Part shown: positions 30,723 to 43,700 of the stretch, one piece after another
Position numbering within the stretch: the first letter of the stretch is position 1
Layout: each line of letters starts with the position of its first letter
Assembly (NCBI GenBank): GCA_009792885.1
Contig: WMCF01000059.1
Coordinates: 2,065,806 to 2,129,805 of the forward strand
DNA: 64,000 nucleotides
Direction: 5' to 3'
From: Eremophila alpestris peregrina
Taxonomy: Eukaryota; Chordata; Aves; Passeriformes; Alaudidae
Program-made: the position numbers and the translations under genes
Notes under the pieces: generated by a model
What the model was told of the DNA's origin: nothing
Databases searched by the model: none
Seen by the model: the letters and a program-made list of their open reading frames with translations, nothing else

Positions 30723-33700
30723 GCCCATGTGCCCTGCTGCCCACAGTGCCCTCTGCAAGAGCCCAGCACAGATGCCATGAGCTCCTGGCCTGCACAGCTG
30801 GGCCCATTTGGACACTCAGCACAGCCCCACGGGCTCCCAAACACACACCCCATACATCAGTGCTTGGGAGGTGCTGCTCCCCTCACTGTCTCATCTCTGA
30901 GCAAGGGGGAAGGGCAATATTAATTTATGTCTGGCCAAGCCCCATACATACATCTCCTTTCCCTAAGGGAGTTTGCTCTCATATTTAACCTCTTCATTCT
31001 GCTGGCACTGGAGGTGGATGATGCAGCTTGGAGAGGTGCAGGCACTTCCCTCTCCCCCTCCTCCTGGAATCCTCTCACTTGTGGTCCTTGGGATTCACCC
31101 AACGTTTCTCAGGAAAAAAAAAAAGGAAAAAAAAAAAAAAAAGAGGACCTCTAGACAAGTATGCATTTAATAAGCAGTGAGACAAATAAGCTCCAGTTAT
31201 CCCAGCAGAATTACAACACCAGAGAACAATTTTCTGCATTCCTCTGAAGGCCTGAAGGAACCCAATTGCCTGCTCTCAGGCTAAATAGGTACCAGACACC
31301 AAGTGCTCCATAAGCAAACAGAGCCCCCAAAGTGCAAAAATGAAATAAGTAAAAAGCTTCACATTACATATAAACCAGCCGTTTGCACCTTGTTATTAAT
31401 GGTCTCAACTATGACCTTTACACCCTGCCTTGCTCAGAGTCACGGATCTATGAGGCTTGGCACCCTCACAACAATTCCAAGATGAGGAGCAGGGAATAAA
31501 CATGCCTGGCCAGTGCTGGAGAGATGCAGGAAGGGAACTGGCCTGTGACAAGTCTGGATGGAGAACCACCCCAGGGCCATCTCCATATGAATTTGTCCCC
31601 ATCACCTCAGTGACCAAGGTGTCTGACAGCATGAAAAGTCCTTCTGCCACACACATACATGTATAAAAGCTACTAACAGGCATCCATTCCAAATTTCAAA
31701 AATGAAGGGCTCCCAGCATGGTAAATATCTGCCAGAGATGATTCCCCAGAATTCTAGTGTGATTTATAGCCCACATGAACTAGAGTTGCAATGAACAGAC
31801 CTTGTTACCTTGAAATATTTATTTGTCTAAACTGCCTCACCTCTGCTGCAGGAGTTTTATTATTCCAACAGTGCCAATAGCCAGTGGAAAGTTTTGCTCT
31901 AGCACCCACTGTACTATCATGGGACACTAGACTGAAATGCTCTTTCAGTAATGAAACCAAACAGCCAATAGCATGTAAGCATCAACTTCCAAACACTTCA
32001 AGTCAGACATCACTGTTTCAGTAATGTGTTAAACCACATTTGTGTCCTCTCTGTGGATGCAAGAACCTCCTGTGATTCACAAACCTCCTGATTCACAAAG
32101 ATCTCTCAGACACTTTCCACTGAAGTCAGTGGTAAGGGCAAATTCACACAGGAATTCAGTTGCTTAATTGCTTCACCAACAATAGTTTCGCTGTGAAAAC
32201 ACTTCCCCCTCTCCTACCCTTCCTGTCCTTTTTGGAAAATACTCCTGAAGAAGTCAGAGGTTGGCAGGAAGAAATGCAGCTACATTCTCTTCCTGGACAT
32301 CCTGATCAAGAACCAACTGTCCTGACATGGTGAGACACTGAGCACCCAAAACTACCCAACAAACCAAACTCATCCCAAATCCAAACTCTGCCTAAATGAC
32401 CCAAAAGCTATAATTACCCTGGTTTACAAATACACAGAGCCAGGTATAGAAATAAATGCTGATCTTCAAGATTTGACTTCCACTGGCTACTCTGAACTGA
32501 AAATGTGAGGAGTCTGTTAATGCCACATAAAGCCTTGTGGAAAGGCTACTGCCATCCCAATGGCTGTAAAGTCACCACAGTTCTTGTTTCAAGGAAGTTA
32601 CATCAATATTCATCTTGTCCTGAGTCATAATTGTAATTTTTTATGTATACACACATGTAGATGTGTGTATAAACACACACACAACACAACTGATATGGCA
32701 TAACTGAGTACGGGTCAGGTGTAAGTCCCTGCTCCTCAGTGGCATAGGAACACTTCCCAAAAGCATGGAAAATCCTAGCACTCCTTCCTCAAGAACTGCT
32801 GGCACTTCTAGAGACAGGAAGATTTTCATTACACAGCCTGCTGCCAGCTCTCCTTTCAGAACAGGCCCATCCCCTCTCTGTTACTGTTATGTCAGGGGAG
32901 GACAGTGAGAGAAAGCAGCTCTTGGGATGATACATGGGAGGCAGAGCTTCATTTATAACCCCACACAACTGCTGGAAAAGGTTCAACTTTAAAAAGCATT
33001 AGGCTGGTTACCTTATGGGCCCCTGCAGACCATGGAGTGAAATCACATGACCACAACAGGCCTATTAATCACCTCAGTGATTCCAAAGTGAGAAACTGCC
33101 CCAATCACCAGCTGGAAGGAAAGCTGAGAAAATTACCTTCTAGTAGTTAAGTAACTCTAAAAACACTGCTTGTGCTTCTCTGTAGGGCTTCCCTTTGGAT
33201 TCCTTGATGAATTCAAATAGTTCACCTGGGTTAAAGGCCAGCCAACAGAAATACACAGTGGAGAGCAAACAATGGCATTTCTACCTAAACAAGTGTTTCC
33301 CTTCAGAGTTACAAATAAACTACACTTACATGATATGCAGAGGTGACTTTCTGCTTCACAGAACTTGGTTGACAAGGTAAAGAAGGATTTGAAAATAAGG
33401 AAAAAGAAAAAAAAAACTAATTCTTGATCTTCTGTGTAAGGAGGTATTTTAAGTCAATTCAAATGGCTTGTAACTGATTGATGTAGGGATTGTTTCAGAG
33501 AATGCAGCAAGCTTCTTCCATCCAGGATTCAGAAACTGGATTAACTTACAGCACCTTTACCTTTGGAAGAAGCCATCAATGTCACAAACATTCACAAAGA
33601 TCAAACGTGTCAAACCTCCCCAGTTCTCAGTGGCAAGTATTTGTGCTTATCTGCAAAAAGTAAGATGGTGGGTTTTCATGTGCTCAGAATTAGCATTCAC

Positions 33701-34685
33701 CCACAAGCCTGTGCTATTTTTATCACTTCCCCTCTAAGCAGCCTGGGCTGGCATGGCTCTGTTGCCCAGTGCCAAGGAGCAGAGCTGGGTGGGGAAAGGC
33801 TTTAATGGGAGAGTGGAAATGGAAATCACACCATGACCTCACACCACTGCCTGCCACAGCCATCCTCTCACCTCTGCAGTAAACAAGCCCTCAGGGCTGC
33901 TCTGGATGTGGAGCAAATCCTTTGAGGAGTTTTCCACATCTCCATTCTCTTCAAGTCTTCACATCAACAGTGACACTACTTGGGACTAACACTTGGAAGT
34001 TCAGGGCTCCCAACAGACTCCCATGCAGAAATCACAACACTTTGGGCAGTTTCAGAAGCCATCCTGTCTTTCAAAATGCTTTGTCTTGAAGAATAAAAGA
34101 TGCACAATTAAATCCAAAGAAGTGACATGAAATAGAGGAGTTTGCCATCTCCTTGAGTAAGACAAACTCATAAGATAGAGAAGAAACAAATCTTTGTTTG
34201 CACATTAGAATCTATATTAAACAGACACTTAAGAAGTCAACAAATTCAGTGTGTTAAGTAGCAACCTTTTAATAAAGAAAGCAGAACCATACTTTGCTGT
34301 TAACAAATATTTTGAAAAAGGCTTATAAAATTAAATCTAAGCCAAGTATCTGGTGCATCTGCAGCTGAGAAGGAAGCATCAATACTCCAAACACCTGCTC
34401 AGTTTGTGTATTCTCCTTTCTTACAGAGGAAGTACGAGCTTCCAGTTGTCCAAGTGATTTAGAGAGCAATAAACTATTGCTCAACAAGAACTATTTTCTT
34501 AGATAATTACAGACTAAGGCCAAAGAAGAAATTCCCATGTTAAGCACCATCAGCATGGAAGCCTGTCAAGGATATCAGTTTGAAGAGCCCAGATTTCTTC
34601 TTTGGCCCCCAGAGCTGGGGGTCAGCCAACCACCAAGTGAGGCTCACGAGAATAAAATCAAACTATCACGGAAAATACACTCCAG
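30723..34685. other. Convergent intergenic region / ST7L 3' UTR
   Basis: No exon recognised on either strand. Antisense AATAAA hexamers for ST7L occur near 31857 and 31819, so the ST7L 3' UTR could extend to about 31800, but nothing fixes the end. An A-rich run lies at about 31113-31143. Confidence 0.45.
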
Positions 34686-34781
34686 TCACACTGGAGTCAG
34701 CTGATGCCAGGGGCTGGACAGCAGCAGGTCCTCAATGTGTTCCACAGTGAAGATGAAGGGTGAAAGAAGACTCCCAAAGCA
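34686..34781 (-). CDS. ST7L: ST7L coding exon 15 (C-terminus, stop)
   Basis: Residues 543-573 and TGA at 34688-34686, acceptor CTTTCTTCCAG. Encodes CFGSLLSPFIFTVEHIEDLL through SSPWHQLTPV. It aligns by position with the family C-terminus (FLSTLFAPLNF... WHQLTRI), but is clearly more diverged than the other exons. Confidence 0.85.
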   Translation of the reverse strand, partial: CFGSLLSPFIFTVEHIEDLLLSSPWHQLTPV

Positions 34782-37700
34782 CTGGAAGAAAGAGAACACA
34801 ACAATTAATCAGCTCAGTTTCCAACCCAACTTCCCTCTGCAGACTCAAGGTATGAACAAAACCCACCCTGTGTCTTTCCCTCAGGGCAACAGAATCCCAA
34901 CCCCTTTGCTGCTGATGCCATGAAATAGGCTTGTTGTAAACATGAACGAAGACACACAGCACAAGGAAATCCCTCAGGAAGCCCCAGCCCTGTGCACTCA
35001 CCTCTGGTGCAGTCCCTTCAGCTGGAGGCCAGAACGCTGGGAGCACTCCCGGGCCACAGCACCCGCAGCACCTGGGCAGAGCACGAGGGTTAGGATGGCA
35101 CTGCTGCAGCTACAGATGCTCCTGCAGCTACAGCCCTTCCTGCAGCTACAGCCCTTCCTGCAGCCACAGCCTGCCAGCTGCTCAGCACTGTGCCTCTGCA
35201 CAGCACCTGGGCAGAGCACGAGGGTTAGGATGGCACTGCTGCAGCTACAGCCCTTCCTGCAACTACAGCTGTTCCTGCAGCTACAGCCCTTCCTGCAGCC
35301 ACAGCCCTGCCAGCTGCTCAGCACTGTGCCTCTGCACTGTGCCCCAGCACAACATCTGCAGCACTTGGGCAGAGCACGAGGGTTAGGATGGTAGATGTTC
35401 CTGCAGCTACAGCCCTTCCTGCAGCTACAGCCCTTCCTGCAGCTACAGCCCTTCCTGCAGCCACAGCCCTGCCAGCTGCTCAGCCCTGTGCCCCAGCACT
35501 GTGCCTCTGCACAGCATCTGCAGCACCTGGGCAGAGCAGGAGGGTTAGGATGGCACTGCTGCAGCCACAGCTCTCCCTGCAGCTACAGCCCTGCCAGCTG
35601 CTCAGCACTGTGCCCCAGCACAGCATCTGCAGCACCTGGGCAGAGCACAAGGGTTAGGATGGCATTCCTGCAGCTCCAGCTGTTCCAGCTGCTCAGCACT
35701 GTGCCTCAGCACAGCACCTGGGCAGAGGCATGAAGGTTAGGATGGCATTCCTGCACACCCCAGCTCTCCCAGCCTCAGCACTGTGCCTCCAGGGCTCAGC
35801 AGACTGGGAGGACAGTGGATTTTCAGAGAATCACAGAACCATTCAGGTTGGAAGGGACCTTAAAGATCCCCTCAATTTTATTTTTTTTTTTCAATATGCA
35901 GGCACAGATCATTTACAGGTCACTGACTCAAACTGCACAGCCCATCCACCAAGATCAGCCTGTGCTTCCAGACGGGATCCATTCTAGATGCCATCTAAAC
36001 AGTTCCAGAAGTAAGATTAGGCTAAAACAAATCGTGCTAACTCCCCTGCACCTTCTCAACCCATCCCCCAGATATTCCACTGGCACTCAGGTTATCCTTG
36101 TGCAAACCCTCATTTCATGAATTAGCAACAACGGGACTCATTTACTTTGAAAGTTTTACTTTGGCCCTCCTGGCTTCTATCATAACCTCAAATATTACAT
36201 TAAAAAGGCTTTTAAAACATAACATTCACAGCAGTGTAGGAGCTTTTTCTTGCAGTGGGCTTCTTCCCTGCCTGTTTGCGTGTGGCACCTTCACATTAAG
36301 TGCATGAGTTAAGATGTAGATTAGCAAGGCAAGGAACCTTTGCCCTTGGCATCGACACTCAGCTCTGACAGGAAACTTCAGGCTTTTCTTTCCCTACCAA
36401 GTGTAGAACCACTCATTACACATTGGCAGGGAAGTGCACATCTCCAAACTATACACATTTTCTCTTAGATAAGCAAAAGACTCAAGTGTTTATAAATATG
36501 AAAAGTTCAGCAGCTGGCTAAAAAGTTAATTCTCCAGTCTCACTTAATGAGCTTTGGGGAAAGTGGTAGGGGGATTTGTTCTTAAAGTAAAGCAGTGTCA
36601 CACAAAGCAGGGCTTGCCAGACACAGCTCTGCTCTGCCCTGTTTTCTGTCCCTAGATGGCTGCCATGGACAAAATGGCAAGGAATCCTCCAACAGGGAGC
36701 TAGGGAACAGCCAGAATGAAAAATGTTCTCTCCTAATCTTTCAATCATAAAAATTAGCCAATTCTTAATTTAAGTCCCATGACTTCTTTCTTCATTGTGA
36801 AAGTATCAAGCAATCCATATAAAACCACTTTGGAACAGGAACTGTCTTAGGATTTTGTCCAATTCCCTGAAAAAGAAAGTTGTTTTCAGTAGGATACAGC
36901 AGGAACACTGCTCCACTATTTTTTCAGTACTTCAATAACAATTTACACTGGTCTATTCCAGTAACATAAGGTTCCCATGTAAAAAAATGGGATTGCTCTG
37001 CTTGGAAGTGTCCAAGGCCAGGCTGGACAGGGCTTGGAGCACCCTGGGATGGTGGAAGGTGTCACTGCCCATGGCAGGGGTGCAATGGGATGAGCCTTAA
37101 GGACCCTTCCCACCCAAACCATTCCATGATTCAGTGTTTTCAGGAGCTTCTGCCATCTGCTCACAGTGCCTGCTATCACTCTGCAGTGTTCTTGCAGACT
37201 TCCTGGTGTCTTTGTATTACAGAAGGAATGGTGCAACCTCTGCAAGACAATACACGTCCACCCAGTCCTCCATCTATGTCATTATTCAAAAATAAAAACC
37301 TCCTACTGAATGAAAAAACAACCAGACCCTTCTGTCTGCAATTTTGGCAGAAGCTGTTTTATCTAGCAGTGTTTTTCAGCTTGTTCAGAGAGCCATTGAC
37401 ACTACTGTCATTTGTGTACCTTCCTCCCTGCTGTCACTTACTGTGAGGAATCCAAACAGTAACTACTTCAGAGACAGAGCTGTCTGATGATCAAGAGCAG
37501 TGTGATCCTCCAAGAGATCAGAAATCTGAATGAAACAAACAGCAAAGGCCCAGGGAACACCTGCATTGGTCCTGCAGCTCTTATGGATCCTCTGCCACTG
37601 CCAGTCCCACTGCCCAACTCATACAGGGATCATGCAATCAAGAAATACAGACCTTGGGTTCTGAGGGTTTGCCTTTATACAATGTCTGTGAGAAAAAAAA

Positions 37701-40700
37701 GAAGCCGGTGGGAGAGGGGGAAGTGTTTTGAAAGTTTCATTTTGATTATTTGGGTTTTTTCCCTTTTAGTGTGTGTGAATAAAACTATATCTTTTAAGTT
37801 TGAGCCTGCTTTGCTTCTCCTAATCCTATCTCACAGCAGAAAAACACTAGAACCACTAAATTAATTGGTTGGTTGGCTTGGAAAGCAAAATTAGTGAAAC
37901 CACTACACATAGAGGTTGGGAGGGACCTGACAGATCATCTCATTTCATCACCTTGTCAAGGGCAGGGACACCTTCCACCATCCCAGGCTGCTCCAAGCCC
38001 CATCCAACCTGGCCTTGGACACTGCCAGGGATCCAGGGGCAGCCAGAGCTGCTCTGGGCACCTCCTCCATGGGCTCTGATGGCAGCAGGGAATGCTCCAG
38101 CACTCTCTAGGCACCTCCATGGGCTCTGACTGCAGCAGGGAATGCTCAGCATTCTGCCAGCAGCAGTGCCCAACACCTGCAAACCCCCCTGAGCCCTGCA
38201 GGACACCCCAAGCCCTGGGGGCAGGAGCAGCTCTGCACTGAGCCTGGATCTCACTGGGTCACACTGTGTACACTGGAACTAGGAAACGCTGCCTTGGGAT
38301 TTTTGGCCACTTGGAATATTTTTAGCAATTTGCCAAGGTTTACCCTGTGATTTATTATGGAGGAAACAAACTCAAGCACTAACAAATGAAAATATGTAAA
38401 CTCAGACTTTTCAAGTCAATAGAAAGGTATTCAACTCCTTAAACCCCTTCTGAGGCGTTCAGCTCGCTGTGGATTCAACTGCTGCAAAAACAGTTTGATT
38501 AAGAAGGAACTGAAATGTAATCTAAAGAGTCACTGCTTGGAGATTTATAGTGAAAATTTCCATATACACAATACTCTCCAATTGCCATTCCTAAAACTGT
38601 GTTCTAGGTTTCTTGGAAATACATTTTGCATTGCTTTTATCCATGGCCAAAGCACTCCAGATATACCAGCTTGAACTTTATTATCTCAAATTACTGTATT
38701 TAATAAAAGAACAATACAGACCTCCAGAAAACAGGAGAGTATGTATGAAGGGTTAGCAGCCATCACAGCATTATCTGTAGTTAAACTATAGAAGCAATCT
38801 CCTAACCAAAACACAGAATCACAGAATAGTTTGGGTTGGAAGGGACTGTAAAAGTCATCTAGTTGCAACTCCCCTGTTGTGAGCAATAAAAATTGAAATG
38901 TTACTTTGATGTCGAGTATTATTGTTTCTTACAAGTTTCCTGAATCCCTCTGAAAACATCAGGAATGGAATCATGAGTACAATCACCTCATATGTAAAAC
39001 ATGGAAGAATTTTTATCATTAGAGTAGGATTGAGAGTCAACATTAGCTAAAATAGCAGAATACTGGAAAAGTTGGTATTTCCTTGTCAGCTGTCAATCTC
39101 AAGAGAGTAACACAGAATTCCCTTCTTGATCTCAGTATACAATTTCAATTTTTGCTGATAATAAACTGCCTCAGAGTGTCAAGGGCCCCTCTGTCTGTGC
39201 CTGCTACCACTGATTGGCTTGGGGGAATGCTGTGGCAATGTGCACTCTTCTTGATCATCTCTTTTTTCAGCTGAACAGACACTATCCATCTTTTCCTAAA
39301 GAAAACAAAACAAACACACTGCCAAATGACTAAACTCTGGGAGGTTTTTCCCCCCACACTTGGACATGTCACTGGACATCCCAACTGCAAAGCCAACTCA
39401 GTCGTACAAAGATTTTTTCTTTTTTTGGTTCAAGAAACCCAGCAGAGAGAACTTCACCAAGCAATTCTTTGTTAGCATAACATTTGACCTTGTATCTCTT
39501 TGGAAATCATACAACTTTGCTAATGCAGCCCTTACAGAATTAATCAAGCAGATAGTTAGCCCCTAGTTACCATGAATCCAGCCAATTATGAGCAGCACTG
39601 AAATCTGTCACTGGCATGTCCAACTCCATTTTCCAGCATAAAGATCAACACCACTGGGTGGAAATGAGGCCCCACTCTCAGACCTGCATGATTTGGACAC
39701 CAGACTGGGCTCACTAGTAAAGCCAACACTTTCAGGAACAAACTATTCTTAAAAAAGAAGGGCTTTCCTCCTGGGTCTCCATGACCTGCTGCATTAAACC
39801 AGCCACGACACAAAAGTCTTATACCTCTATTTTGACTGGCAAAGCCAGAATAAATTATTCCCTTAAGAGTTCAGAGGTCTCTGTTTGCTACTCTGCTCTG
39901 CTGCACGAGATCCACAGTTCAATAAAGGCCAAACTTACTGCTTGGAGTAGCTGGAGAAAGAGAAGCTGCCTATGCACTTGGTTTCTCAGCTGCATTAAAC
40001 CAGCCAGGACACCAAAGTCTTTCACCCTCTATTTTGACTTGAGACACCCTGGCAATCCCCATGAGAGAGACAATACTCACAGCTTTTGCAAAAATGACCA
40101 TCAGCTCAGGGAACTGGTGGGTGAGGAGGGCCAGCATGGCTGAGAAGGAACACAGGCCTGCTGTGAAATGGATGAAAAAGGGAAGCTCCTTCTGGGGGTA
40201 AACGGAGACCTCATGAAATGCTGAAAGGAAAAAATGAAGAATGTTGACATTTGATAATCAAGGGCTGCTTTCTGAATTATTTATGGCCTTGTAACTCATT
40301 TCTGGACTTTCAGAAGGAAAGACTCCTGCAGCATATCTTAGGTTCCAGTACTTCTTAAAAATTTTTCCCTGACATCACATGCTTGTTTTCCTTATTAGTA
40401 GTCTTTACATTTTTTTTTCATTATTAATATTATCTTCTCAGTTTTCTTTTTCACTTTCATGGGCTTTATTTTTGAAGCATGTTATCAGGCTCAGTTTTTG
40501 GTACCTACTTTTCTAACAGGACAGAGGCAACACCTGGGAAGTTCACAAGCTGTCAAATTTACCCAAACCAACTGAAACAATTCAGGTGTTTCCAGCTCTC
40601 TGGAGCTCTAATCCTGTTACCTGAAAAGAACAACACATCTCTGCCCCCCTGAGAAGCTGAGCAAGTCCAAAACAACCAGCATGTTGTGTACACATCTATT

Positions 40701-43700
40701 TCTCAGTGCTTCTTGAAGACATCTGGTTGTAGACTCCAGAAAATCTGTTCAGAGCAGCTGACAGAGCAGACCTCAAGGAAAACAGCACCAGCACTGGGTT
40801 ATAAATTCTGCACATAGCAGCTCCTTGCAGTTTCCAATCTCTGGTAACCAAATCCAAGGCAGGTGATTAGCCAGGCTAAGGGTGGCATGTGGAGCTTTCA
40901 GCACTCACAACACCACTGCTGCTCACTCACCCAGGAGCTGCTGGGTGAGTTTGCAATTACTTATGGCTCTGGATACCTGCAGCTCTCATTTCCAGCCAAT
41001 GATTGGAAAAGATTTTTAAATTAAGGAAAAAAATAGTTTCTATAGATATAAGTAATTATAAAAGGACTGCCCTTCTTGATAAGCTGTTTTTAAAATCTAA
41101 CAAAAACATGAAATTATAAATGAGCCTTTTTTGGTAAATGAGGAAATACAATTGTATTCTTTCTTAAACTGAAGTCTGTGGAGGAAAAAGACACTTCACC
41201 CTCCCAGTTACTGCTTCTGAATGTTAGCACATTAAAGCACCATTAGAAGAGTAAACCCAGCAAAGTGTCTTGTGCTCTTGCAACTCATTAATGGCAAAGT
41301 GCTCAGGGTTTGTTTTGGTTTTAATGGTATGATTTTAAGCACAATTAAGTAGATTATTTGGAGATCCATGTCTAACATCCATCAGAGATCTTAATGGCAC
41401 CCAGAGATTCATACTATATAGAAACTCAACTCATTTCTAAAACATGGAGCAATAGCATTTAGGAAACTGTTTAAAAAATAGGAACTAATTCTTTTTGCAG
41501 TAGCTTTTCTTACACTGGGAAATTAAAACCAAACTCAAAATAGGTAAAGACAACTAAAGCTAATTCTACACGTTCACAGACATTTGAGAAGTGTTACTCA
41601 TCAGACCAGTCCAGGTTTTTTGAATCACTGATTTGGTCAACCTTATTTTAAATAGATACATTTTTTTCAAATTAGGTGTCAAGATTTCTCGAGGAAGTAC
41701 TGCAATAAAAGTGTTAAGATGATTTTATTTATAGGTAGTTTTATATTTAAAACATAACAGGAATGCGTGAGTGATCCTGTTGAAATATCTGCATGTGTTG
41801 GTGTTTAATTATGCTGGGAAGTCTACAATTTAGGGTTAGTTGCTAACCAAGGAATTCCTTGTGCAATATCCTGCATAAGTGAGAAATGAGTAATTTAAAG
41901 CAGTCTGGGGGCAAATTTAAATTACACATTTTAAATATAACTTCAGGCTTTTAAATAGAAACACGTCTGTGCAGTTTTCCTTTCCACAGCTGTGGTCTCT
42001 GAAGGGCTGCTGGTGCTTTTGCAGTAGCCCTTTCCAGTCCCTGGGGAATTGTGTTCCTTCAAGATAGAGAAGGTCAACCCCAAAGGAATTCAATTAAGGT
42101 GTATAATTAACAGCTCAATTCTAATCTAAATTAATGCTATTTTCCTAAATATCATGAGTACAGGCAGTAATGATACAGTTTATTTGCCTTGCCCAGAAGA
42201 AAAAACATGTAGGCTCAAAATGTCAGTATAAATCCACAGAAATACATGTATAAGAAATTCCAGGAGGCAGCCAGCAGATAAATACAGACCACTGAATTAA
42301 CAACAGAAAGAAATCCACGTTCTGTGAAGTCACAGAGTAACCAAAGATTCTCTGTGAGATCACAGATTACTGGATACCCAAAGCAGGACTGGAACCATGG
42401 ACTGATTCCTTGCTACAGCAGCAGCCAAATCCAGGAATTCTTTTAAAAGCAATTTTTAACAAATGGTCAACTTTGTTGTTGTCAAGGTTGGCCAGACTCA
42501 GCCTGAATGTACCACACACAGATTTCATCTGTGAAGGGCTGAGGCTGTTACAGCATCAAGCTGACATTTACCACACACATGTCAAGTGCTTCAGGATCTG
42601 CTGGGAGGGACATCAACAAATAGCTGAACCCCCTTCACAGGAAGCTCCAACTAAAAAAATCACAGTAAGGTAAATACAGAATACCACAAACTGAATATGT
42701 CCTTAGCCTGTGTTTTATTATCATTACTGCTTAGAAACCACTTACTTGGCAACAGCTCTCTGTCTGCAGTTTCTGTGCAGCTTGGGTAGGGATAGAAAAG
42801 ATGTCCTTTCTCTAAGGGGTATGGGATCATCCTGAATGCTGCAAAAAAGGGTGAGTGGCATTAGATCTGTATCTCATCAGCTGCTCACAGAGAGCACCAA
42901 TCATGTTTGAGGGGGTAAGGGCAGAAAGAAATGAGATACTTACTGCCTTCCCACGTGCAGTGCAGCAGATTTAGAGCCCCTTCTATCCTCTTCCAGTGCT
43001 GGAGGTGGAAAAAAGCATAGGCTACTGCCTCACTGTCCCCTCGCTTCAGAATGTGCTCTGGGGGCAGCACCAGGCTCTTCATCTCTAGTAAATACTGCAA
43101 GGAAAAGTGCAAAGTACCCCTGGTTACGTGGGATGCTCCAAAACCTTTCATTGTGAAACATAAATTAGCATTTTGGGTGTAACTGAGTGTAGAAGGGGCC
43201 AGGCTGCACCAAGTGAGAAATGGAAAGCAGCAAAACACACTCCTGTGTGTGTGACTCTTAAATTAGGCTCTAACACACACACACACAAAATCAGGAAAAA
43301 GCATACAGCTTCAGTAAGACAAAATAAAAATACATTCTTGTGGAACAGACATTAAGGATAATGCTGCAGGTGCAACACCAATGAGGGACAAATTTAGGCT
43401 GGTGTAAAACCCCAAACCCATGGTATTTTGGTCATTACTTCATCCCTGCAAGTTTCAGTGTAGGACTTGCTAGCCCTGAAGTATGAGCAGCAAACCTGAA
43501 AGTGTCAGTGTGCTAACCAAAAGAAGAGTAATAACCCAAACCCAGGAAAATCTTCTTTTGATGTGGTCTTACTGGGCTACCACAAAGTATCTTTGCTTTC
43601 AGATTTTTTTTCAATTTCAGCCCTCTCCCTCCATCAGCAGAAATTCTGATGCTCAGAGGGGTCAAAGGACACAAGGATTAATCATTTCCTACTTCTTTGC

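Larger units (their letters stand above)
34782..40080 (-). other. ST7L: ST7L intron 14 (5.3 kb)
   Basis: Donor GTGAGT at 40080, acceptor at 34782-34783. Holds a compound minisatellite (35060-35760), four CR1 tails and a short direct duplication near exon 14. No internal exon recognised. Confidence 0.85.
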
